Below, one piece after another: positions 6,974-13,635 of a stretch of 14,257 nucleotides of DNA. How positions within the stretch are numbered: position 1 is the first letter of the stretch; the number at the start of each line of letters is the position of its first letter. The DNA is taken from NCBI GenBank assembly GCA_050014415.1, contig JBEKDJ010000111.1, positions 1-14,257 of the forward strand, read 5' to 3'. A model generated the notes under the pieces. The model ran no database searches. It saw only the letters and a list, made by a program, of their open reading frames with translations, and had not been told where the DNA came from. Both the position numbers and the translations under genes were made by a program. This stretch comes from JBEKDJ01 sp050014415. Its GTDB lineage: Bacteria > Desulfobacterota > BSN033 > UBA1163.

Positions 6974-8077
6974 TTACCTCTCCAAGATGGCCGGTCGGGT
7001 AAAAGAAATTCCAGCAACACTCAAAGAAAGGGTAGGGTAGAGAAGAGGGCGGGTGATCATTTCCGGCCCCCTTGAGGTAACGAGGATCGTATCCTCTGAT
7101 TTGGTCCCGGTGATCGATGGATTCCATGTGAAGGCTTGGTTCTCCTGAATGATATCAGGTGTTTTAAAATTGACTCTATAATCTCTACCTGTGTAACCGA
7201 TTGAGCCACCCTGGTGGTGAAACTTCCATTCCTCTGGATATCCTTTTTCTTTATAGGCTTCTATCCCCTTCTGAAGGACATCCCTTGCTGGAACTCTTGG
7301 TCTCGAATGAGCCATGAGGGCGCAGTCAATAAAGACATTGGCCTCGTACTTCTCTCTCAATTCTTTGGGCAATTTTCCGAAGTATACAAAGCGGGTGAGC
7401 GAAACAATCAGGCCCCATTTCCTGGCGTTGACAGAAACCATTAGGTATTTTTCAATCCTTTTCTCAGTGGGGATGGGATGGCGAAAGTTAGAAATCCGAT
7501 CATCGGCTGCGGACATCAAGGTGACAGGATCGATTCTATCTTTCCATAATTCCTTACAGAGTCTACCCACAACCGCTGACTCTTTTTCTCCCTTCTTCGT
7601 CTTCATTATCGTCTTTTCCAATGCGATGGAGACTCTTTCTCCCAGCCATCGATAACGCCTCTGTTCCTCTGGCGTCAAGGAATAACGAAGCCTTGCAATT
7701 TCTTCTGCCAACATCACGGTATTGGAGAATGGGACATCACATCCCGTAGGTCCCTCTCCAATAAGTTCTTTTACGATGGATACTTCCTGATCCTCAAACC
7801 AGGGAAATGATTTGACGATGAATCCCTGTTTCTCCAAACCTTCCTCTTCAATCATGCGAGGGGCTTCAATATTGCTCGAGATGACAAATTTTGAGTTGTC
7901 AGTGATGAGGAGTGAAGTGGCCCCCATCTCCGTGGCAATTCCTACGAGATTGAGGCCACCACATGTCATCCATGAAAAGTTTGCCTGTCGCTTAAGAAGG
8001 AGGGCCTTGAGTCCTTTCAATCGGAGAAATTCTCTGACCCTTCTTTCCTTCTCTTTGATCTCATTCATAGATGCCAT
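6974..8077 (-). CDS. M24 (creatinase/aminopeptidase P) fold protein, probable non-metallopeptidase
   Basis: The 367 residues show the two-domain pita-bread architecture: a creatinase-type N-terminal domain (about 1-135) and an M24 C-terminal domain (about 145-345). Landmarks of the metallopeptidase site can be aligned, but the ligands are altered. The first Asp is Asn217 (VSVNARK), the second is Leu227 (SLTRF, usually SDxTR), the His region reads FHHQGGSIGY (287-296), the first Glu is Asn319 (FTWNPS, usually EP), and only Glu328 (KSEDTILVT) looks canonical. A dimetal peptidase is therefore unlikely. Family members without metal, such as creatinase, hydrolyse C-N bonds by other means, so this may be a metal-free hydrolase or a binding protein. 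The start is ATG with AAGGAG six bases upstream; another in-frame ATG follows at codon 4. It is co-oriented between dctP and the Gfo/Idh gene. The substrate is unknown; a link to the imported compound is inference. Confidence 0.82.
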   Translation of the reverse strand: MASMNEIKEKERRVREFLRLKGLKALLLKRQANFSWMTCGGLNLVGIATEMGATSLLITDNSKFVISSNIEAPRMIEEEGLEKQGFIVKSFPWFEDQEVSIVKELIGEGPTGCDVPFSNTVMLAEEIARLRYSLTPEEQRRYRWLGERVSIALEKTIMKTKKGEKESAVVGRLCKELWKDRIDPVTLMSAADDRISNFRHPIPTEKRIEKYLMVSVNARKWGLIVSLTRFVYFGKLPKELREKYEANVFIDCALMAHSRPRVPARDVLQKGIEAYKEKGYPEEWKFHHQGGSIGYTGRDYRVNFKTPDIIQENQAFTWNPSITGTKSEDTILVTSRGPEMITRPLLYPTLSLSVAGISFTRPAILER

Positions 8078-8136
8078 TCTTTCTCCTTAATTTTTCATAA
8101 CAGTTACATGATTCGCAAACAATGATAATAGTTTTT

Positions 8137-8244
8137 GGGTTAAGGTTACGAAGCCCGTTTAGTTTAGTGTCGGGAGGTTCAGGTCAAAACTCTAAGACCC
8201 GATAACGAACCCCTTTACCGATACGGGCATCTTTACCCTAACCC
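8137..8244. repeat. Imperfect inverted repeat downstream of dctP
   Basis: Arms 8137-8158 and 8223-8244 are reverse complements at 18 of 22 positions (GGGTTAAGG...AAGCCCGT against ACGGGC...CTAACCC). Inside, TCGGG (8170-8174) and CCCGA (8198-8202) add a short inner stem. It fills most of the 199-bp gap between dctP and the M24 gene, where I see no gene. It could act as a transcript-end hairpin for dctP or be a dispersed repeat element. Confidence 0.7.
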
Positions 8245-8276
8245 TTAAACCAAAGACTTTTATTTTTCCAAATCAC

Positions 8277-9284
8277 CTATTGAGACAACACTTCAGCCCA
8301 GGTTGTGACCGACCATTGGGTCTTGAACAGCTCATCGACAGCCGGCTTGGCCTTCGCGCGGAAGGACTCGGCATCCGGAATCACGACCTGCATGCCCTTG
8401 CGCTGGAGTTCGAGAAGGTACGAGTTCTCAGCGGCATTCATCTTAGCATTGGCAAAGTCGCAGGCATCCCTCGCCGCTAGGGTGACCAGGGCTTGGTCGG
8501 CCTTGGACAGGCCGTCGAAGAAAGGCTTGTAGATGAGAATCCCCCCAATCGTTACCATGTGGTTGGTCATGATTAGGTGCGTCTGCACCTCGTTGAGCTT
8601 GAAGGAAGTGATCTGTGACACATCACCCTCGGACGCTTCGGCTTTACCCGACTTCAATCCAGGGTAGAGCTCCGGAAGCGTCAGCGGGATTGGGTCTGCA
8701 CCGATAGCCTTCCAGATGGCGATCCAGGTGGGAAGGACTGGCAGCCGGAGTTTCAGGTTGTACACATCGGCCGGTGTGTAGATCGGTTTCTTTGCCGTCG
8801 TCTGACGCAGCCCGCGGTAGATCGATCCCAGGAACTTCATGTTGCCGTTCTTTTCCATTTCGGCCCGGGCCTGTTGGCCAAGCTTGCCGTCCCAGACGCG
8901 CATATAGTGATCCCAGTCCTTCATGATGTAGGGAGCGGACACGAAATAGTACGGGGGCGCGAAGACCTGTATGTACATCGTTCCGTTAGACTGCATTTCG
9001 AGAGCGCCGGTGCTGTTCAGCTTATTAATTTCCTCTTCTGACTTGGTGCCGGCATCTATCTGCACCTCGATCCGGCCGCCGCTGCCCTGGTTAATCAACT
9101 CCTTGAACTTCTCAGCCGCATCCACCAGGATATGTCCGGTTTTGAAAGGACTACCAATACGGATGGTCATCTTCTTCCCCTCTTGGGCAGTGGGTTTGAC
9201 CGTTGGAGCCGTCTCCGCACATGCGAAGAGGAAACAGGAAAGAGCAATCATGAACAGAATGAATCCTAACCTTGCAGTTCTCAT
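8277..9284 (-). CDS. dctP: TRAP transporter solute receptor, DctP family lipoprotein
   Basis: Extracytoplasmic substrate-binding subunit of a tripartite ATP-independent periplasmic transporter, usually binding a carboxylate. It has 335 residues, the family norm. The N-terminus is a lipoprotein signal with lipobox LFAC and lipidated Cys22. The mature part begins MTIRIGSPF (39-47) and carries the DctP pattern, including the conserved Arg region LKLRLPVLPTW (about 177-187) that normally contacts the substrate carboxylate. The ATG has AAAGGAG upstream. No DctQ or DctM membrane partner is in the window; neighbours are the TTT genes tctBAC and the M24 gene. Its base composition differs: sampled 60-base blocks run from about 47 to 68% GC, against about 38-47% in sampled blocks of adjacent genes. 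That suggests separate acquisition. It may work with DctQM encoded elsewhere. Confidence 0.9.
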   Translation of the reverse strand: MRTARLGFILFMIALSCFLFACAETAPTVKPTAQEGKKMTIRIGSPFKTGHILVDAAEKFKELINQGSGGRIEVQIDAGTKSEEEINKLNSTGALEMQSNGTMYIQVFAPPYYFVSAPYIMKDWDHYMRVWDGKLGQQARAEMEKNGNMKFLGSIYRGLRQTTAKKPIYTPADVYNLKLRLPVLPTWIAIWKAIGADPIPLTLPELYPGLKSGKAEASEGDVSQITSFKLNEVQTHLIMTNHMVTIGGILIYKPFFDGLSKADQALVTLAARDACDFANAKMNAAENSYLLELQRKGMQVVIPDAESFRAKAKPAVDELFKTQWSVTTWAEVLSQ

Positions 9285-9333
9285 TATTTTACTCTCCTTT
9301 CTGATTTGTTACATGAGTAGGTTACGCATTGTA

Positions 9334-9433
9334 TCATTCTGAGCGACCGCAGGGAGAGAAGAATCTCTTTTAGGGGTTAAGAGGAACACTATATTAAAAT
9401 TGAGATTCTTCGTCACTTTGCTCCTCAGAATGA
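9334..9433. repeat. REP/MITE-like inverted repeat between tctC and dctP
   Basis: This 100-bp element has perfect 10-bp outer arms (TCATTCTGAG at 9334-9343, CTCAGAATGA at 9424-9433) and perfect 9-bp inner arms (AAGAATCTC at 9359-9367, GAGATTCTT at 9402-9410), separated by less matched segments. It begins 20 bp past the tctC stop and could form a transcript hairpin between tctC and dctP. The outer and inner words are typical of a dispersed intergenic repeat I recall from many environmental bacterial genomes; this is from memory and unchecked. Confidence 0.85.
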
Positions 9434-9453
9434 CAAACTGGAAACGTATTTAC

Positions 9454-10401
9454 TTATTTTTTAATCTCCTTGACTAATTTGCCATAAAACTCATGATCAT
9501 TAGCCATCAATTTTCCGAAAGCCTCCGGACCGAGGTAGCGAAGATTGACTGCCATATCCTTTGCATTCTTTTGGAAAACCGGATCGTCCATCCCCTTTTT
9601 GAAGGCATCATGAAGTTTCTTAATCGCATCGGGTGGAGTTCCTTTTGGAGCAGCCAATCCACGCCACATCCCCATGACGAAATCGATGCCCTGTTCTTTA
9701 ACCGTCGGAACATCGGGAAACATCTCAGGCCTCTTTTCCGCAAAGAGGGCGATGATCTTCAATTTTCCTGCCTTCACATGTTCGATCCCCTCCGGGGGAG
9801 AGACTGATACAGCATTGATATGGCCTCCAAGAATGGCTGTTACGGATGGACCTCCACCAGAAAATGGGATATGATTGAATTTGACACCGGCTGCCCTTTC
9901 AAAGGCAAGGGCTACGAGATGAACTCCTCCTCCTGCTCCGGAATTTCCTACAGTGATCATGTCAGGGTTCTTCTTGGCGAAGTCTAAGAATTCTTTTAAA
10001 CTCTTCCAGGGTGCATCCGACCTTATCAAAAACATGGATGGGTCACTCACCACATTGATGACGGGTTCAAAATTTTTGTAAGTGTAAGCAGTCTTCACCT
10101 GATGGGGCAGGATGGTGAGAGGGGTGACGGCTGAGGTGAGGGTATAACCATCTGGTTTGGCTTGGGCACCTTCTGTATACCCCACTGCACTTCCTCCACC
10201 CGGTCGGTTCACAACGACCACAGCTCTTCCAAGGTATTTCCCTGTTGTGGCAGCCAAGGCTCTAAAGATGAGGTCTGTTGCCCCTCCGGCTGCCCAGGGA
10301 ATGATGATCTGGACCTCCTTCGTTGGAAATTCCGCCGCATGAATAGGTATCGTTAAAATTAATGACAGGACAAATAAAATACTAATAATTCTTTTAAACA
10401 T
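9454..10401 (-). CDS. tctC: TTT transporter periplasmic receptor TctC (Bug family)
   Basis: Periplasmic solute-binding protein of the tripartite tricarboxylate transporter, delivering a carboxylic acid to TctAB. It has 315 residues with a Sec signal peptide (about 1-22, cleavage near IHA-AEF) and the Bug-family landmarks FPTKEVQIIIPWAAGGATD (about 25-43), VVNRPGGGSAVG (62-73) and the central GVKFNHIPFSGGGP region. Such proteins hold their ligand through carboxylate-binding loops; the bound acid cannot be predicted. The start ATG follows a strong AAAGGAGG. It is the third gene of tctB-tctA-tctC, 42 bp after tctA, the gap being a heptad repeat. The usual order in many genomes is C-B-A; here it is B-A-C. 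Confidence 0.93.
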   Translation of the reverse strand: MFKRIISILFVLSLILTIPIHAAEFPTKEVQIIIPWAAGGATDLIFRALAATTGKYLGRAVVVVNRPGGGSAVGYTEGAQAKPDGYTLTSAVTPLTILPHQVKTAYTYKNFEPVINVVSDPSMFLIRSDAPWKSLKEFLDFAKKNPDMITVGNSGAGGGVHLVALAFERAAGVKFNHIPFSGGGPSVTAILGGHINAVSVSPPEGIEHVKAGKLKIIALFAEKRPEMFPDVPTVKEQGIDFVMGMWRGLAAPKGTPPDAIKKLHDAFKKGMDDPVFQKNAKDMAVNLRYLGPEAFGKLMANDHEFYGKLVKEIKK

Positions 10402-10416
10402 ATCAACCTCCTTTCT

Positions 10417-10451
10417 TAACTCTAAACTCTTAACTCTAAACTCTTAACTTT
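10417..10451. repeat. Heptad tandem repeat at the tctA-tctC junction
   Basis: Five 7-bp units in a row (TAACTCT, AAACTCT, TAACTCT, AAACTCT, TAACTTT) make a perfect 14-bp direct repeat (10417-10430 and 10431-10444). It belongs to the same family as the arrays at 51-126 and 12493-12527. The array occupies the whole gap and supplies the stop codon of tctA (10444-10446). Confidence 0.85.
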
Positions 10452-11961
10452 TGATTTCCCCTCCTTTCCTTATTTTTTTAAACATCAGCCAAATCAACGG
10501 ACCTATCAAGAAGAGAACGGTTGCAAGCAAAAAGACCATTGAGATGGGCCGATTGATAAAGACTCCAAAATCGCCATGAGAGATCATCAACGCTTGACGG
10601 AAGGCCACCTCCAATTTCGGCCCGAGGACCAATGCCAAGAGAAGCGGTGCACCTTCGTAAGCCCACTTTCTCATCAGAAATCCCATGGCTCCGAAGAGAA
10701 GCATCATCCAGATATCGAAAACCGAATTATTCACGGTGTACTGCCCTGTGATGCAAAAAATGATGATGAGGGGTAAAAGGATTCTCTTGGGAATTCTGAG
10801 TATGTTGGCGAAGAGAGGGACGAGGGGAAGGTTGAGGATGAGAAGCATAAAGTTACCGATATACATGCTGGCAATCACCCCCCAAAAGAGTCCTGGGTGC
10901 TGACTGATCATTAATGGTCCTGGATTGACCCCATGGATGAGAAGAGCACCAAGAAGAATGGCTGTGGGAGGAGCAAAAGGAATTCCAAGAACAAACAGGG
11001 GAATGAAGGCTGCTTGACAGGCGGAGTTATTAGCGGACTCAGGGCCAGCCACTCCTTCAATTGCTCCCTTACCAAACTCCTCAGGATGTTTAGAGACCTT
11101 CCTCTCGATCATATAAGAGGCATAGGTTGCAATGACCGGTGCTGGTCCGGGGACCAAACCTATGCCAAATCCAGCTACCGTCCCCCTCAGAATTGCCCCA
11201 ACCGATTGCTTCAAATCTTGAAGAGAGGGATAAAGTTCCCTCAGGCCTGGCATGATAACTCCTTGGTCCAGCAGCTCCGAAGGTTGATTGACATTGACCA
11301 AGACTTCTCCAATTCCGAAGACCCCGATAGCGACAGCAACAAATTCAATTCCACTGAGCAGTGGGACTGAGCCAAAGGTAAAACGGGCATCTCCAGAAAC
11401 AGGATCGAGTCCGATCGTTCCGATGATCAGACCAACGAGTGCCATCATGAGAGATTTGAGGAATGATTTGCCTGTCACATTGCTCAAGACAATAAAGCCA
11501 AAGACCATTAAGGAAAAATATTCAGGAGGGCCAAAGGCTAATGCTGCCTCTGCCAATGGCGGGGCCAGAAAGACCATTCCAAAAATTGCAAGAGTCCCTG
11601 CAACGAAAGAGCCAATGGCACAGATGGCCAGAGCAGGGCCTGCCCTCCCTTTTTGTGCCATTCTATAACCATCAATACAGGTGATGACAGAGGCAGTCTC
11701 TCCAGGGACATTAAGAAGGATGGAGGTAGTAGAGCCTCCATACATCGCACCATAGTAGATACCCGCAAGCATAATGATGGCAGAAGTGGCATTAAGACCA
11801 AATGTGGCAGGGATAAGAAGGGCGATCCCAGCGATCGGTCCAATTCCAGGGAGCACACCGATGATGGTTCCTACGATGCAACCGATCAGACAATAAAGAA
11901 GGTTTTGGAACGTTCCGGCGATTACAAAACCATTGATTAGATGTTGGAGTGATTCAAACAT
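10444..11961 (-). CDS. tctA: TTT transporter large membrane subunit TctA
   Basis: Large permease subunit of the tripartite tricarboxylate transporter, with about 10-12 transmembrane helices in the inner membrane, driving uptake with an ion gradient. At 505 residues it matches the family (about 500). Conserved glycine/proline motifs are present: GVLPGIGPIAG (35-45) near the N-terminus and GAMYGGSTTSILLNVPGE (71-88), a hallmark of TctA. The second half repeats the pattern (PGPAPVIATY region), as expected for the duplicated fold. The start ATG has AAAGGAG within the 12-bp gap after tctB, so the two are translationally close. Its stop codon falls inside a heptad repeat. No defects seen. Confidence 0.96.
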   Translation of the reverse strand: MFESLQHLINGFVIAGTFQNLLYCLIGCIVGTIIGVLPGIGPIAGIALLIPATFGLNATSAIIMLAGIYYGAMYGGSTTSILLNVPGETASVITCIDGYRMAQKGRAGPALAICAIGSFVAGTLAIFGMVFLAPPLAEAALAFGPPEYFSLMVFGFIVLSNVTGKSFLKSLMMALVGLIIGTIGLDPVSGDARFTFGSVPLLSGIEFVAVAIGVFGIGEVLVNVNQPSELLDQGVIMPGLRELYPSLQDLKQSVGAILRGTVAGFGIGLVPGPAPVIATYASYMIERKVSKHPEEFGKGAIEGVAGPESANNSACQAAFIPLFVLGIPFAPPTAILLGALLIHGVNPGPLMISQHPGLFWGVIASMYIGNFMLLILNLPLVPLFANILRIPKRILLPLIIIFCITGQYTVNNSVFDIWMMLLFGAMGFLMRKWAYEGAPLLLALVLGPKLEVAFRQALMISHGDFGVFINRPISMVFLLATVLFLIGPLIWLMFKKIRKGGEIKS

Positions 11962-11973
11962 AGTTGGTCTCCT

Positions 11974-12438
11974 TTAAATTCCGATCCATCCCTTTGGCAT
12001 AGGAATGTCAAGCCATTTAACAAATAGAAAATAGGAGCCCACAGCCGTCACCACAGATATCAGAATGTTTAACCCCCACCGTTTTATCCCCAGGATTCTT
12101 AAGAGAGTCACCATTAAAAGAAAAGAGATGAGCGGATATCCCAATTGATTGAAAAACAGGGTAGCTAAAGCCATTGTTCCCAGAAAGAGGATTAATTGTA
12201 TTGGAGACCCTGAAGATTCAATGGAGGCTTCTTTTTTTACCTGTTCTTCCTTACCCTGAAATAAAATTTTTAAAACGAAGGCGCCTGATAAGAGCATGAG
12301 GATTATTCCGAGGCAGAGAGGGAACAACCCAGTTCCTCCCATTCGAAAGGTTCCAATGGGCATTCTCAAAGAGAGCAGAGAGGTTATCGCTCCGAAAAGG
12401 AAAATTACAATCCCAACGACCATCTCATCCCTTTTCAT
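11974..12438 (-). CDS. tctB: TTT transporter small membrane subunit TctB
   Basis: Small membrane subunit partnering TctA. I start it at the ATG at 12438 (MKRDEMVVGIVIF), because GGAGGAAG lies just upstream. An earlier in-frame ATG at 12507 adds 23 residues (MNYELNATGR...) encoded mostly by a heptad repeat and has no comparable ribosome-binding site. The resulting 154 residues fit the family (about 150). Predicted membrane segments lie around 6-24, 38-58, 80-96, 100-116 and 122-141, with the family GTGLFP motif (35-40) and a C-terminal PMPKG (146-150) close to the usual LPxG. It is the first structural gene after the IclR regulator, 87 bp away. Confidence 0.92.
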   Translation of the reverse strand: MKRDEMVVGIVIFLFGAITSLLSLRMPIGTFRMGGTGLFPLCLGIILMLLSGAFVLKILFQGKEEQVKKEASIESSGSPIQLILFLGTMALATLFFNQLGYPLISFLLMVTLLRILGIKRWGLNILISVVTAVGSYFLFVKWLDIPMPKGWIGI

Positions 12439-12492
12439 CCTGCTTCCTCCCTTTTTACGAAAATGCTGCCGAATACCCCGCCCTGTGGCATT

Positions 12493-12527
12493 TAATTCAT
12501 AATTCATAACTCATAATTCTTAATCTC
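12493..12527. repeat. Heptad tandem repeat between the IclR gene and tctB
   Basis: Five units in register (TAATTCA, TAATTCA, TAACTCA, TAATTCT, TAATCTC) run up to the stop codon of the IclR gene. It is the same heptad family as 51-126 and 10417-10451, here without an inverted partner. It creates a spurious upstream start for tctB. Confidence 0.8.
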
Positions 12528-13329
12528 ATCTTTTGTCACGAAAACCCAATCTCTGTGAAACCTTAAGAGCCGTCTCCATTACTTCCTTCTTTAGAGATTC
12601 TTGAATTACCTTCTTAGTAATCCGGAAAGCGGGGCCAGAGATACTGATGGCAGCCACCGTTTTACCCACCTCGTTATAAATGGGAGCAGCCACACATCGA
12701 ATTCCCTTCTCATTCTCTTCATCATCGATGGCGTATCCCTGGGCACGTACTGATTTCAGGTGGTCTTTCAATTGTGTTGGATCGATGATGGTGTTCTCGG
12801 TTCTTTTCGCTAGGCCCTTTTCTTTAATGAAGTTTTTTAATTCTTCCTCGGGAAAATGAGCTAACAAAACTTTTCCTACGGCAGAACTGTGAGCAGGGTT
12901 TCTCAGGCCTACCCTGGATGCCATCTTCAGGCCACTTGAATTTTGTTCGGTTTCAACCTTATCAATATAGACGATCTCATTTCGGTCGAGGAAGACGAGA
13001 TGGACTGTCTCCTTTGTTCTCTCAGCGAGATCTCTTAAAAATGGTTCAGCCTCCTTTCTGAGATCGAGTTGACCGAGAAGAAGCTGACCGAGTTCCACTA
13101 ATTTGAGACCTAAAAGGTAGTTTCTTGTCTTTGGGTCTTGACGGACATAACCGAAATAGGAGAGGGAAGAGAGAAGACGATGAATCGTTCCTTTGGGAAG
13201 CTTGATTTTGATGGATAACTCCCTGATGCTGATACCTTGAGGGCTCTGCCCTAAGATATCGAGGATAGAAGAAGCCCTTTCGATTGTCTGGACAAGGTTG
13301 TTTGGTTTGGAGGTTTGATATGCGGACAT
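12526..13329 (-). CDS. IclR-family transcriptional regulator
   Basis: DNA-binding regulator, usually a repressor released or modulated by a small acid. The product has 267 residues. An N-terminal winged helix-turn-helix (about residues 12-72, with SIRELSIKIKLPKGTIHRLLSSLSYFGYV) is followed by the IclR effector domain (about 80-260) with the typical AHSSAVGKVLLA and GIRCVAAPIYN segments. I choose the ATG at 13329 (MSAYQTSK). A TTG at 13344 would add five residues but would leave a leader of only about 12 bases from the predicted transcription start and has no ribosome-binding site; GTGGA precedes the ATG. The gene heads the minus-strand run containing tctBAC through the dehydrogenases, so it probably controls them. 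Two palindromes at its own start site suggest autoregulation. KdgR, which controls KDG catabolism in enterobacteria, is an IclR-family protein; orthology is not shown here. Confidence 0.93.
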   Translation of the reverse strand: MSAYQTSKPNNLVQTIERASSILDILGQSPQGISIRELSIKIKLPKGTIHRLLSSLSYFGYVRQDPKTRNYLLGLKLVELGQLLLGQLDLRKEAEPFLRDLAERTKETVHLVFLDRNEIVYIDKVETEQNSSGLKMASRVGLRNPAHSSAVGKVLLAHFPEEELKNFIKEKGLAKRTENTIIDPTQLKDHLKSVRAQGYAIDDEENEKGIRCVAAPIYNEVGKTVAAISISGPAFRITKKVIQESLKKEVMETALKVSQRLGFRDKR

Positions 13330-13332
13330 TTT

Positions 13333-13345
13333 ATTGTTCCACAAT
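13333..13345. promoter_or_regulatory. Small palindrome in the IclR gene leader
   Basis: ATTGT-TCC-ACAAT is a perfect 5-bp inverted repeat with a 3-base centre, lying between the predicted transcription start and the chosen ATG. It may be a second operator half or a chance palindrome in AT-rich DNA. Confidence 0.4.
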
Positions 13346-13365
13346 GCGAAATAGTGTTTCTTATT
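13343..13365. promoter_or_regulatory. KdgR-like palindrome, candidate IclR-family operator
   Basis: The core GAAATAGTGTTTC (13348-13360) is a 6+1+6 palindrome with one mismatch, flanked after two bases each side by AAT and ATT, giving a 23-bp symmetric site. It overlaps the -10 box and the expected transcription start of the regulator gene, an ideal place for autorepression. The GAAAYA-n-TRTTTC shape resembles, from memory, the KdgR box of enterobacteria. Confidence 0.55.
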
Positions 13366-13390
13366 ATATTGTTTCCAAAAATTCCGTCAA
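13363..13390 (-). promoter_or_regulatory. Sigma70-type promoter of the IclR gene/operon
   Basis: On the minus strand TTGACG (-35, 13385-13390) is followed after 16 bases by a perfect TATAAT (-10, 13363-13368). Transcription should begin near 13356, giving a leader of about 27 bases to the ATG at 13329. This is the best promoter I can see in the window. Confidence 0.75.
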
Positions 13391-13635
13391 GCTTTTTTTC
13401 AGATGAGACAAGGCAGGCTCATTCCATCTATACGTATCCAAGTAAAGGAGGTTTTTCCTTGAAAGAAGGACAAGGGAGTTTTTATCCTGTCCCCTTGTTC
13501 TGACTGGGTTAAATGTCCATTATTATGTTTTAATTCCAAGATTAGGGGGGGTTCTCGAAGAGATACCTCTTGTCGAGATCTAAGGTGAGTTTAATCTCCT
13601 GATGGAGCTATCCAGGTATTTGTTCAAAGAATCCT
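13391..13635. other. Non-coding gap between the broken nitroreductase gene and the IclR promoter
   Basis: With the promoter region this is a roughly 300-base stretch without a gene. It holds two hairpins. One is 13470-13498 (ACAAGGG against CCCTTGT, 15-base loop), followed on the minus strand by a loosely T-rich stretch. The other is 13553-13578, with two 5-bp stems around a GTAT loop and a 2-base bulge. Either could end transcription from the nitroreductase side, but neither has a proper U-tract. No ORF here looks real. Confidence 0.5.

Noticed and set aside
12439..12507. Longer tctB beginning at 12507
   Set aside because: The extra 23 residues come mostly from the heptad repeat and lack a ribosome-binding site; the ATG at 12438 has GGAGGAAG just upstream and gives the normal TctB length.
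13330..13344. IclR start at the TTG at 13344
   Set aside because: It leaves only about 12 bases after the predicted transcription start and no ribosome-binding site, and the ATG at 13329 keeps the whole DNA-binding domain.
9320..13350. Shared 8-mer CGCATTGT upstream of dctP and of the IclR gene as a common operator
   Set aside because: It is only 8 bases, not symmetric, and in the opposite orientation relative to the two genes; chance is a sufficient explanation.
13470..13498. Intrinsic terminator for the nitroreductase gene
   Set aside because: The stem is only 7-8 bp with a 13-15 base loop and the following T-rich stretch is broken, so I record it only as a hairpin in the gap.
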